Below, in pieces: positions 1-6,075 of a DNA stretch of 13,337 nucleotides (positions are counted from its first letter, which is position 1; every line of letters begins with the position of its first letter). The notes under the pieces were generated by a model. That model did not search any database. It was not told where the DNA came from and saw nothing but the letters and a program-made list of their open reading frames with translations. Location of the stretch: assembly GCA_003519545.1 (NCBI GenBank), contig DOWN01000224.1, forward strand, positions 1 to 13,337. The letters run 5' to 3'. This DNA is from Bacteroidota bacterium (lineage in GTDB: Bacteria > Bacteroidota > Ignavibacteria > Tepidaquicellales > Tepidaquicellaceae). Position numbers and translations under genes: made by a program.

Positions 1-197
1 GAAATAAAAAATATAAGGCTTTATTAAAACGTGCCGTTAAAAATGTTGTTGATTTAAAAGATAAATCTAAAGCAACTGAAGAACTGAAAAAAACTACCAA
101 ATTACTCGATAGAGCAGCAACTAAAGGTATAATTCATAAAAATAAAGCGGCTAATCAAAAGTCTAAACTTACCAAAAAAGTTAATAAACTTTCATAA
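1..197 (+). CDS. rpsT: 30S ribosomal protein S20, 3' end (5' truncated by window)
   Basis: Bases 3-197 read in frame as 64 residues and a TAA stop; the N-terminal part lies off the window. The protein is Lys-rich and ends with the S20 signature: a helix around LDRAATKGIIHKNKAA followed by KSKLTKKVNKLS. S20 is a small helical-bundle protein that binds 16S rRNA in the 30S body and is usually about 85-90 residues long, so about three quarters is visible. It is transcribed toward the ridA end of the convergent operon, and a strong hairpin begins six bases after its stop. The identification rests on the C-terminal motif and composition and I consider it secure. Regulation and the start codon cannot be judged here. 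Confidence 0.93.
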   Translation, partial: NKKYKALLKRAVKNVVDLKDKSKATEELKKTTKLLDRAATKGIIHKNKAANQKSKLTKKVNKLS

Positions 198-202
198 TTT
201 TC

Positions 203-231
203 CTTTCCCTTTAATTTTATTAAAGGGAAAG
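203..231. terminator. Bidirectional hairpin between convergent rpsT and ridA
   Basis: A perfect 13-bp inverted repeat, CTTTCCCTTTAAT (203-215) against ATTAAAGGGAAAG (219-231), flanks a 3-base TTT loop. It lies between the rpsT stop (197) and the ridA stop (235), where either transcript should end. The following T tract is weak in both directions, but stem strength and position support a shared intrinsic terminator. Confidence 0.75.
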
Positions 232-234
232 TTC

Positions 235-645
235 TTACTTTCCAAACTTACCAAGCAATCCTTTTTTCACATTTACGTGAGCAATACAATCAATTTCTAT
301 TAATACATCTTTTGGCAATCTTGAAACTTCAACTGTAGTTCTCGCAGGTAATGATTCACTGAAATATTCCGAATATACTTCATTCATAGCAGAAAAATTA
401 TTCATATCGGTTAAATAAACCGTAACCTTTAAAGCATTCCCCAATGATGAATTATTATCTTCAAGTAAGTGAGTTAAATTCTGTAACACTACTCTCGTCT
501 GGCTCTTTATATCATTTCCTCTCAGATTACCCTCCATATCCATTGGTATCTGACCTGATGTATATATAAAATCTCCAAACTGAATCGCCTGTGAATAAGG
601 TCCGATTGCTGGTGCTATGATGTGTGAGACTAATCTTGTTTTCAT
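235..645 (-). CDS. ridA: RidA/YjgF/UK114-family enamine/imine deaminase
   Basis: At 136 aa this is close to the usual length of the RidA (YjgF/YER057c/UK114) family. RidA enzymes are cytosolic trimers that hydrolyse reactive 2-aminoacrylate-type enamine/imine intermediates from PLP enzymes, protecting the cell from metabolite damage. Visible signatures are GPYSQAI near residue 15 (Tyr17) and the C-terminal ARTTVEVSRLPKD...IEIDCIA block, with Arg102 and Glu117 at the positions of the catalytic Arg/Glu of E. coli RidA. The Cys that many RidAs carry near Arg102 is Val105 here, which is common in the family. The ATG start lies 6 bases after the parB stop, so it is the last gene of the parA-parB operon and probably translationally coupled. 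No Shine-Dalgarno is seen. Exact substrate and subfamily are not determinable from sequence alone. Confidence 0.92.
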   Translation of the reverse strand: MKTRLVSHIIAPAIGPYSQAIQFGDFIYTSGQIPMDMEGNLRGNDIKSQTRVVLQNLTHLLEDNNSSLGNALKVTVYLTDMNNFSAMNEVYSEYFSESLPARTTVEVSRLPKDVLIEIDCIAHVNVKKGLLGKFGK

Positions 646-651
646 ATTTTT

Positions 652-1536
652 TTAATCACATTTATCAAGAATTCTTTCGAGATCATTTAAATTGTAATAC
701 TCTATCACAATCTCTCCCGTATCCTTGCTTTTTTTGTTTATTTTAACTCTTGTTCCAAAAAATCTTCTGAGTTTATCCTCGTTCCTTTCATTCTGAGGAT
801 CCCACAATACCGGACTGATTTTCGGTTTACGGGTTTTTTCCTTAACTCCTGATTTAGTAAGTTCTTCGAGAGTCCTTACAGGAATTTTTTCGGAGATTAC
901 CTTCCGCCATAAATCAATTTGTTTTTCTTTATCTTCAACTCTCAATAATACTCTTGCATGTGCTTCAGAGATTTCATTTTTTTTCAAAGAAACTTTTATC
1001 TCTGCCGGTAATTTTTGTAATCTTAAAATATTTGCAATTGTGCTTCGTTGTTTCTTAACTTTTTCTGAAAGTTGCTCCTGTGTTAATCCGTAATTATCAA
1101 TCAACATCTGATATGAATTTGACAATTCAACGGGATTTAAATCTTCTCTTTGTATATTTTCTATAATTGCAAGAACGGCAAGATCCATATTACTTATATC
1201 TTCTTTATCAATTACAGATGCTTTGATCTTACTCTCGCCTAAAAGTTTTGTTGCTCTTAATCTTCTTTCACCTGCAATCAGGATATATCTTTGTTTATCA
1301 TTAGATAGTTTTACAGTCACAGGGTTTAACAATCCGTATTCTTTGATCGAGTTTTTTAATTCATTAAGTTCAGCATCAGTAAATTCTTCTCTCGGTTGAT
1401 TTGGATTTAAATCAATTTTATCAATATCTATCAGAGTATCATTTTTAGGTTCAGATTTTATTTCAGGAAATTCAAGATTTTTCTCTCCGAAAATTGCCGA
1501 TAAACCTTTACCAAGTCTGTTATCTTTTGTATCCAT
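652..1536 (-). CDS. parB: Chromosome-partitioning protein ParB (Spo0J/Noc family)
   Basis: This 294-aa protein has full chromosomal ParB architecture. A short N-terminal peptide with LGKGLSAIFG (residues 8-17) resembles the ParA-stimulating tail of the family. It is followed by the ParB/Srx CTP-binding domain with GERRLRA (89-95) and ENIQREDLNP (126-135), then a helix-turn-helix around 151-172 (LTQEQLSEKVKKQRSTIANI). A basic linker leads to a C-terminal dimerisation region (about 245-294). ParB clamps load at parS, spread using CTP, recruit SMC and stimulate ParA ATPase. The gene starts 4 bases after parA's TAG and has an AAGGA element 7 bases before the ATG, unusual for this window. CTP-box residues look intact, so it should be functional. 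Noc is an alternative family member, but adjacency to parA favours ParB. Confidence 0.96.
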   Translation of the reverse strand: MDTKDNRLGKGLSAIFGEKNLEFPEIKSEPKNDTLIDIDKIDLNPNQPREEFTDAELNELKNSIKEYGLLNPVTVKLSNDKQRYILIAGERRLRATKLLGESKIKASVIDKEDISNMDLAVLAIIENIQREDLNPVELSNSYQMLIDNYGLTQEQLSEKVKKQRSTIANILRLQKLPAEIKVSLKKNEISEAHARVLLRVEDKEKQIDLWRKVISEKIPVRTLEELTKSGVKEKTRKPKISPVLWDPQNERNEDKLRRFFGTRVKINKKSKDTGEIVIEYYNLNDLERILDKCD

Positions 1537-1540
1537 ATTT

Positions 1541-2419
1541 CTATCCTTCTATTGGAAAATCCGTAATAGTTTTTTCTATATTGTTGTTGTTGTTTTGCTG
1601 GTTATCCTCTTTAATTTCAGCAGGATCAGAAAACGTCATATTGTTTTTCTCAAGAAATTCTCTCGCAAGTTCAAGATAATTCTTTGCTCCGACTGACTCG
1701 TGATCATATTTAATTAAAGGCTTGCCAAAACTTGGTGCTTCACCTATTTTTACATTTCTGAAAATTTTTGTCGTATAAACTTTGTTTTCAAAAAACTTTC
1801 TTAATTCAGTCTCAACCTGATTTGCAAGTTTAAGTCTCGCATCAAACATAGTTAAAAGATATCCTTCAATCATAAGTTCAGGGTTGAAATAACTTTTAAC
1901 ATTTTTAACTGTGTTTAAAAGTTGTGATAAACCTTCAAGCGCATAATACTCGCACTGCACAGGAATCAAAACAGAGTTTGCTGCTGTCAATGCGTTCACT
2001 GTAATCAATCCGAGTGACGGTGGACAATCTATGATTATAAAGTCATATTTTTCATCGGATGCCGCATCATTAAGAAAATTTATTAATTTATTTTTTAAGA
2101 CTCTCTCACGTGAAATTATTTCAACAAGTTGTATTTCTGCACCTGATGTATTCACATTTGAAGAAATCAAATCAAGATTTTCAATACTTGTTTTTTTAAT
2201 TGACTGAGAAATCGGTTGATTAGTTACAAGAATTTCATATATTGTTTTTCCGTCATCATTCGCTAATATTCCTACGCCCGTTGTAGCATTTGCCTGCGGA
2301 TCGGAATCTATTAATAAAATTTTCTTGCCGTAATGAGCAAGAGAAGCCGATAGATTTACTGCCGTAGTGGTTTTTCCCACTCCACCTTTTTGATTTGCTA
2401 TGGATATTATCTTTGCCAT
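1541..2419 (-). CDS. parA: Chromosome-partitioning ATPase ParA (Soj/MinD family)
   Basis: This 292-aa deviant-Walker ATPase has the ParA Walker A loop KGGVGKTTT (residues 11-19, signature Lys11 and catalytic Lys16). It also has the A' motif DSDPQANAT (38-46) and Walker B FIIIDCPPSLG (127-137, Asp131). No N-terminal helix-turn-helix precedes Walker A, so it is the chromosomal Soj type rather than a plasmid P1-type ParA. ParA-ATP dimers bind nucleoid DNA nonspecifically, and ParB-stimulated hydrolysis drives origin segregation. The C-terminus runs about 35-40 residues beyond the compact Soj fold (from about 255), low-complexity and containing five consecutive Asn. The ATG start lies 9 bases downstream of the hydrolase gene and parB follows after 4 bases. 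A parS-like palindrome sits in the coding region. Confidence 0.97.
   Translation of the reverse strand: MAKIISIANQKGGVGKTTTAVNLSASLAHYGKKILLIDSDPQANATTGVGILANDDGKTIYEILVTNQPISQSIKKTSIENLDLISSNVNTSGAEIQLVEIISRERVLKNKLINFLNDAASDEKYDFIIIDCPPSLGLITVNALTAANSVLIPVQCEYYALEGLSQLLNTVKNVKSYFNPELMIEGYLLTMFDARLKLANQVETELRKFFENKVYTTKIFRNVKIGEAPSFGKPLIKYDHESVGAKNYLELAREFLEKNNMTFSDPAEIKEDNQQNNNNNIEKTITDFPIEG
1544..1550 (-). promoter_or_regulatory. Shine-Dalgarno-like element for parB
   Basis: On the - strand AGAAGGA lies inside the last codons of parA (the Ile-Glu-Gly end), 7 bases before the parB ATG. None of the other starts examined here has such a purine motif, so this is the one plausible anti-SD-pairing site. 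It could be a by-product of the ParA codons. Confidence 0.45.
1580..1594 (-). repeat. Asn-codon microsatellite in the parA C-terminal tail
   Basis: Five Asn codons (four AAC then AAT, residues 276-280), preceded by Asn-Gln-Gln, form a short trinucleotide tract. The + strand reads as GTT repeats. The tract keeps the frame, so slippage would change tail length without disrupting the ATPase. Confidence 0.8.
2102..2117. promoter_or_regulatory. Candidate parS-like palindrome inside parA
   Basis: TCTCTCACGTGAAATT is centred on CACGTG and matches 12 of 16 positions of the widely conserved parS consensus TGTTTCACGTGAAACA, including an intact TCACGTGAAA core. On the coding strand it spells ATTTCACGTGAGAG (Ile-Ser-Arg-Glu of ParA). 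Location within the par locus is typical for parS, but the outer bases diverge and a CACGTG is expected about once per window by chance. Confidence 0.35.
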
Positions 2420-2428
2420 TTAATCAGA

Positions 2429-3103
2429 TTATATTTTTATAGTTTCACCCGGTGACATTATAACACATTTTTTTCCGATTGATTCTATTTTTCTTTTGAA
2501 TTCATTTGCATCTTGTTTTATAACTTCAAAAGTGTTGTAATGAATTGGAATAATTGTATCCGCATTTAATAATTCTGCCGCTTTAACTGCGTCATCAATG
2601 CCCATTGTGAAGTTATCACCAATTGGTAAAAAAGCATAATCAATTTTTCCTGATTCGCCTATTAATTTCATATCATAAAATAATGCCGTATCTCCAGCAT
2701 GATAAATCGTTTTACCTTCTATATTGAGTAGAATTCCTGCCGGGTCACCTGCATAAGAGCCGTCAGGTAACGAAGAAGAGTGGTGAGCAAGAGTGAGTTT
2801 TACTTTTCCAAAAGGAAATGTAAAAGATCCTCCGAGATTCATAGCATGTGATTTTCTGTGCATCTTTTCGCAGTAATATGAAATTTCTGCAGTAGCAATT
2901 ATAAGTGCATCATTATCGCCTGCAATTTCGAGAGTATCGCCAAAATGATCCGCATGACCATGAGTAAGGATTACATATTTACATTTTATATCTTTTGCCT
3001 TTGCGTTGGCAATAGGATTGCCGGTGAGAAATGGATCGATGATAATTGAATTTTCATCACTTCCAATTTGCACACATGAATGTCCGTGAAATTTTATTTC
3101 CAT
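2429..3103 (-). CDS. UPF0173-type metallo-beta-lactamase-fold hydrolase
   Basis: This 224-aa cytosolic protein has no signal peptide and spans a complete small metallo-beta-lactamase fold. The metal-binding motif is HGHADH (residues 48-53), i.e. H-x-H-x-D-H. Further ligand candidates are His107/His108, Asp138 in YHAGDT (134-139) and His188 in IPIHYNTF. The N-terminus (MEIKFHGHSCV, IIDPFLTGNP) matches the UPF0173 / YtkL-like group of metal-dependent hydrolases, whose substrate is not well established. It is the first gene of the operon and is followed 9 bases later by parA. The ATG is preceded by an AT-rich 136-base divergent intergenic region without an SD. Family assignment is strong; biological role is unknown. 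It should not be called a beta-lactamase on this evidence. Confidence 0.9.
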   Translation of the reverse strand: MEIKFHGHSCVQIGSDENSIIIDPFLTGNPIANAKAKDIKCKYVILTHGHADHFGDTLEIAGDNDALIIATAEISYYCEKMHRKSHAMNLGGSFTFPFGKVKLTLAHHSSSLPDGSYAGDPAGILLNIEGKTIYHAGDTALFYDMKLIGESGKIDYAFLPIGDNFTMGIDDAVKAAELLNADTIIPIHYNTFEVIKQDANEFKRKIESIGKKCVIMSPGETIKI

Positions 3104-3215
3104 TAATTGTTTATTTATTCAATTTAACCCTTTTGAATCAATCTATAAATTCAATTTTGAACACATAATTCTTTTATACAATCCGTTTGCAATTCCATTT
3201 ATTAAATGAATATTT

Positions 3216-3223
3216 TATCTTTG
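3216..3223 (+). promoter_or_regulatory. Bacteroidota-type -7 promoter element (TATCTTTG)
   Basis: TATCTTTG exactly fits TAnnTTTG, the -7 consensus of the Bacteroidota primary sigma factor, 16 bases before the ATG of the secreted-protein gene. That would give a very short leader. The best upstream TTTG (3186-3189) is 26 bases away, longer than the usual spacing of about 20, so the -33 half is weak. Confidence 0.5.
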
Positions 3224-3239
3224 TGAAATTAAAATTATT

Positions 3240-3719
3240 ATGAAAAAATTATTATTAATCTTATTTATCTTTTCATTCTCTTCTTTTGCATTAGCAAAAG
3301 ATAAATGGACAATTATATCTTTAACTTATTCATCAGGTCCGGTGTCTCCTCAATATCAATCAACTTGGACTCTTACTATTGATAATGAAAGAAACGCAAC
3401 CTATACAAGCAAAGGTGCTGGGACAGACACAACTTACAGTTTCACTGTAAGTAAAAGTAAATTCAATAAACTTGTATCTTATATCAATAAATACAAACTG
3501 ATTTCTGCTGACCCTAATTCTATGAAAACTGATAATATGAAAATTGGAGGTTCATCTAACACTGTAATTCTTACAGTTCAGAATGCAGATCCTAATACCG
3601 ATCAGCCACCAAGAAAAATTGAATTTCCATCTCAGCAAAATGAAGAGTGGACTCCAAAAATGAATAATGTTGTAAAGGCGTTGACAAACTGTATTCCGGG
3701 AAATAATTCAGGAAAATAA
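3240..3719 (+). CDS. Secreted/periplasmic protein of unknown function
   Basis: This 159-aa protein has a classic Sec signal peptide: Lys-Lys, a hydrophobic core (LLLILFIFSFSSF) and an ALA-K cleavage site near residues 18-20. There is no lipobox Cys. The mature part of about 140 residues begins with a beta-rich stretch (ISLTYSSGPVSPQYQSTWTLTIDN) that reads like alternating strands. A helix-like segment (KSKFNKLVSYINKYKLI, about 79-95) follows, then another strand region ending NCIPGNN. I do not recognise a catalytic motif; one Cys (about 152) argues against disulfides. It stands alone on the + strand between two - strand operons, with its own -7 element and a terminator at its end, so it is probably monocistronic. 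I cannot assign a family; the localisation call is firm and the function is unknown. Confidence 0.85.
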   Translation: MKKLLLILFIFSFSSFALAKDKWTIISLTYSSGPVSPQYQSTWTLTIDNERNATYTSKGAGTDTTYSFTVSKSKFNKLVSYINKYKLISADPNSMKTDNMKIGGSSNTVILTVQNADPNTDQPPRKIEFPSQQNEEWTPKMNNVVKALTNCIPGNNSGK

Positions 3720-3727
3720 ATCAAATT

Positions 3728-3751
3728 AAAAAGGGGCTTATGCCCCTTTTT
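3728..3751. terminator. Bidirectional intrinsic terminator (secreted protein gene / cysS)
   Basis: A perfect 10-bp stem AAAAAGGGGC (3728-3737) / GCCCCTTTTT (3742-3751) with a TTAT loop is followed by T residues on the + strand and, symmetrically, by U-rich sequence on the - strand. It lies between convergent stops at 3719 and 3752, and its T tract abuts the cysS stop codon. This is the clearest rho-independent terminator in the window. Confidence 0.92.
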
Positions 3752-5155
3752 TTATAATCTTTTAATCTCATATCCGTCTTTCTTATCAATCACTTCAAAT
3801 CCTTTTTCTTTTAGTTCATTTCTTATCTCATCTGCTCTTTTATAATCTTTATTCTTTTTTGCTTCAATTCTATTTTCTACAAGAGTTATAATTTCTGAAG
3901 GAATATCTATATCATCTTTTGGTTTTTCTTCTGCATCTTTAAAACCAAATCCTAATATTTTATCAAACTCATAAATTAAAAATAATTTTTCTTCGTTTGA
4001 TAATTCTGAAGAAATAACCTGTTGCAACTGGGCTAAACCTCTCGGGATATTTAAATCATCATTTATAAATGCTTTGAATTTTTCATGTTCTTTAAATGTA
4101 TTTTCAGTTGTTTTTATTTCTGAAACTGAATTTTTAATTTTTAAAACATTTGTAAGCAGTCTGTCGTATCCGCTCTTAGCGGCATCAAGTGCTTCAAAAG
4201 TAAATTTTAACTTGGTAGAATAATGGGCGGATAATAAAAAATATCTGTAATGCATTGGGTCATATTTCATTTCAATTAATTTCTGCAAAGTAAGAAAGTC
4301 ACCTGATGATTTTGACATTTTTACATCACCCATATTTAAAAATTCACCATGTAACCAGTAATTAACAAACTTCTCACCTGTGCAAGCTTCAGTCTGTGCA
4401 ATTTCGTTAGTGTGGTGAACCGGGATATGGTCAATTCCTCCGCAATGTATATCAAAATGATTTCCAAGAAATTTTGTACTCATTGCAGAACACTCTATAT
4501 GCCAACCCGGAAAACCTACTCCCCATGGAGAATCCCACTCCATTTGTCTTTTTTTATCTTTTGGTGAAAATTTCCACACGGAAAAATCACTCGGATTTTT
4601 TTTCTCATCTGAAAATTCCACACGCTCGCCTGCTCTCAGTCCTTCAAGGTCAAGTTTTGCAAGTTTTCCGTAATCAGGAAACTTTGACGTATCATAATAA
4701 ATTCCATCTGATGTTTTATAAGTGAATCCTTTTTCTTCAAGACATTTTATCATCGAAATCTGTTCATTTATATAATCTGTTGCTTTACAAAATACATCAG
4801 GAAAAAGTATATTCAATCTTTGTAAATCTTTTTTGAAAACGTCAGTATAATACTCGGCAATTTCCCAAACAGTTTTTCCTTCTCTGCTTGCACCAAGCTC
4901 CATCTTATCATCACCTTCATCTTCATCCGAAACCAAATGTCCGACATCGGTTATATTCATAACATGAGTAACTTCAAATCCGTTATACATCAAAACACGT
5001 TTTAAAATATCTTCAAAAAGAAAAGTTCGCAAATTTCCGATATGCTGATAATTATAAACCGTTGGTCCACAGCAATATATCTTTGCTTTCCCATTTTCTA
5101 TTGGGATAAACTCTTCTTTACTTCTCGTTAATGTATTGAATAAATAAACTGACAT
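3752..5155 (-). CDS. cysS: Cysteinyl-tRNA synthetase
   Basis: At 467 aa this is a normal-length class Ia cysteinyl-tRNA synthetase, which activates cysteine with ATP and charges tRNA-Cys in the cytosol. The Rossmann core carries the HIGH-equivalent HIGN (38-41) after the diagnostic YCCGPTVYNY. The second signature is KMSKS (279-283). Expected zinc ligands are present: Cys29 near the N-terminus, Cys222 in GWHIECSAM, His247 in HHTNE and Glu251. The remainder is the helical anticodon-binding region, ending in a Lys-rich DYKRADEIRNELKEKG segment (437-452) typical of CysRS. The ATG has no SD. The stop overlaps the flank of the shared terminator. It lies 15 bases downstream of uppP and is probably co-transcribed with it. 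No T-box leader is seen. Confidence 0.98.
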   Translation of the reverse strand: MSVYLFNTLTRSKEEFIPIENGKAKIYCCGPTVYNYQHIGNLRTFLFEDILKRVLMYNGFEVTHVMNITDVGHLVSDEDEGDDKMELGASREGKTVWEIAEYYTDVFKKDLQRLNILFPDVFCKATDYINEQISMIKCLEEKGFTYKTSDGIYYDTSKFPDYGKLAKLDLEGLRAGERVEFSDEKKNPSDFSVWKFSPKDKKRQMEWDSPWGVGFPGWHIECSAMSTKFLGNHFDIHCGGIDHIPVHHTNEIAQTEACTGEKFVNYWLHGEFLNMGDVKMSKSSGDFLTLQKLIEMKYDPMHYRYFLLSAHYSTKLKFTFEALDAAKSGYDRLLTNVLKIKNSVSEIKTTENTFKEHEKFKAFINDDLNIPRGLAQLQQVISSELSNEEKLFLIYEFDKILGFGFKDAEEKPKDDIDIPSEIITLVENRIEAKKNKDYKRADEIRNELKEKGFEVIDKKDGYEIKRL

Positions 5156-5170
5156 TGGATTTTAATTCTA

Positions 5171-6001
5171 TTAACCTAAATTACTTAAAACACCTGTTGA
5201 TACTAATATAATAATTATAATACCGAGAATAATTCTGTAAACAATAAATATAAAATTACTTCGAGTTCTTAAAAATTTTAAAAGAAAATCAATTGCAATA
5301 TATCCTGTTATACCTGCTACAACCGTAGCAACTATTAACGGCAGCAAACTTTCGCTTAACAACATTTCTCTTTCTGAATACAATTCATATAGACCACTTA
5401 AAGAAATTGCAGGTATGCTTAGCAAAAAAGAATACCTTGCACATACATCACGTTTCAATCCGCAAAATAATCCTGCTGTTATGGTGACACCGCTTCGTGA
5501 ACTTCCCGGTATTAAAGCCATCGCCTGTGCAAAACCAATGATAATTGCATCCTTTAAAGTTATGTCTTTTAAATCTTTTTTTCTTGTAGCAACTCTTTCT
5601 GCAATGAACAGAATTATTGCAAGTATAATTAAAGCAGCACTGATAACATATAATCCTCTTGCATCTCCTACAATAAATTTTTTAAAAGTTAATCCAAAAA
5701 TCGAAATAGGTATAGTTCCGATAATTATAAACAAAAACAATCTTGAATCAGGATTAGTAAAAAAATCTTTCTTTTTAAAAGCCGATAAAAATCCTTTCAC
5801 TAAATTTGAAATATCCGTTCTGAAATATATGAATGTTGCAATGAGTGTGCCTAACTGTATAACAGCAGTAAATGCCGCACCTTCATCTTGCCAACCGAGA
5901 AGTGCAGGAACTACTCTTAAATGAGCCGTGCTACTGATTGGGATAAATTCCGTTGCTCCCTGAATCACCCCATAAACAATTGCTTTTAGTATTTCTTCCA
6001 A
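5171..6001 (-). CDS. uppP: Undecaprenyl-diphosphate phosphatase (BacA/UppP), TTG start
   Basis: At 276 aa this is the usual UppP length. This integral membrane enzyme dephosphorylates undecaprenyl diphosphate to recycle the lipid carrier for peptidoglycan and other envelope polymers, and confers bacitracin tolerance. Both family motifs are present: QGATEFIPISSTAH (14-27, Glu18 and His27) and PGSSRSG (165-171, with Arg169). Several hydrophobic spans are visible, for instance about 87-110, 117-135, 190-205, 218-240 and 250-272. The start is TTG at 6001: no ATG exists upstream in frame before the gyrB terminator. The next Met (about 161) would delete the first catalytic motif. The gene follows gyrB's terminator by 16 bases and precedes cysS. 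I see no distinct promoter, so partial read-through from the gyrB operon is possible. Confidence 0.96.
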   Translation of the reverse strand: MEEILKAIVYGVIQGATEFIPISSTAHLRVVPALLGWQDEGAAFTAVIQLGTLIATFIYFRTDISNLVKGFLSAFKKKDFFTNPDSRLFLFIIIGTIPISIFGLTFKKFIVGDARGLYVISAALIILAIILFIAERVATRKKDLKDITLKDAIIIGFAQAMALIPGSSRSGVTITAGLFCGLKRDVCARYSFLLSIPAISLSGLYELYSEREMLLSESLLPLIVATVVAGITGYIAIDFLLKFLRTRSNFIFIVYRIILGIIIIILVSTGVLSNLG

Positions 6002-6016
6002 ATTTTTTACGGTTAT

Positions 6017-6050
6017 AAAAAAATCGAAGTGAATTGCTCCGATTTTTTTT
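6017..6050. terminator. Terminator after gyrB
   Basis: AAAAAAATCG (6017-6026) pairs with CGATTTTTTT (6040-6049) around a 13-base loop that can add a short inner AG/CT pairing. On the - strand the second arm supplies a run of seven Ts, giving an intrinsic terminator about 25 bases after the gyrB stop; the + strand sequence is symmetrical. The stem has only three GC pairs, so termination may be partial. Confidence 0.65.
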
Positions 6051-6075
6051 ATTTGAATAATTTAATTAAAATTAT

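Noticed and set aside
2429..3103. Beta-lactamase resistance gene
   Set aside because: The fold motif is shared across a vast superfamily. There is no signal peptide and the sequence fits the cytosolic UPF0173 group.
5415..5924. + strand frame of 169 codons inside uppP
   Set aside because: It is antisense to an intact, motif-bearing uppP, with no start context and no protein-family resemblance; a shadow frame.
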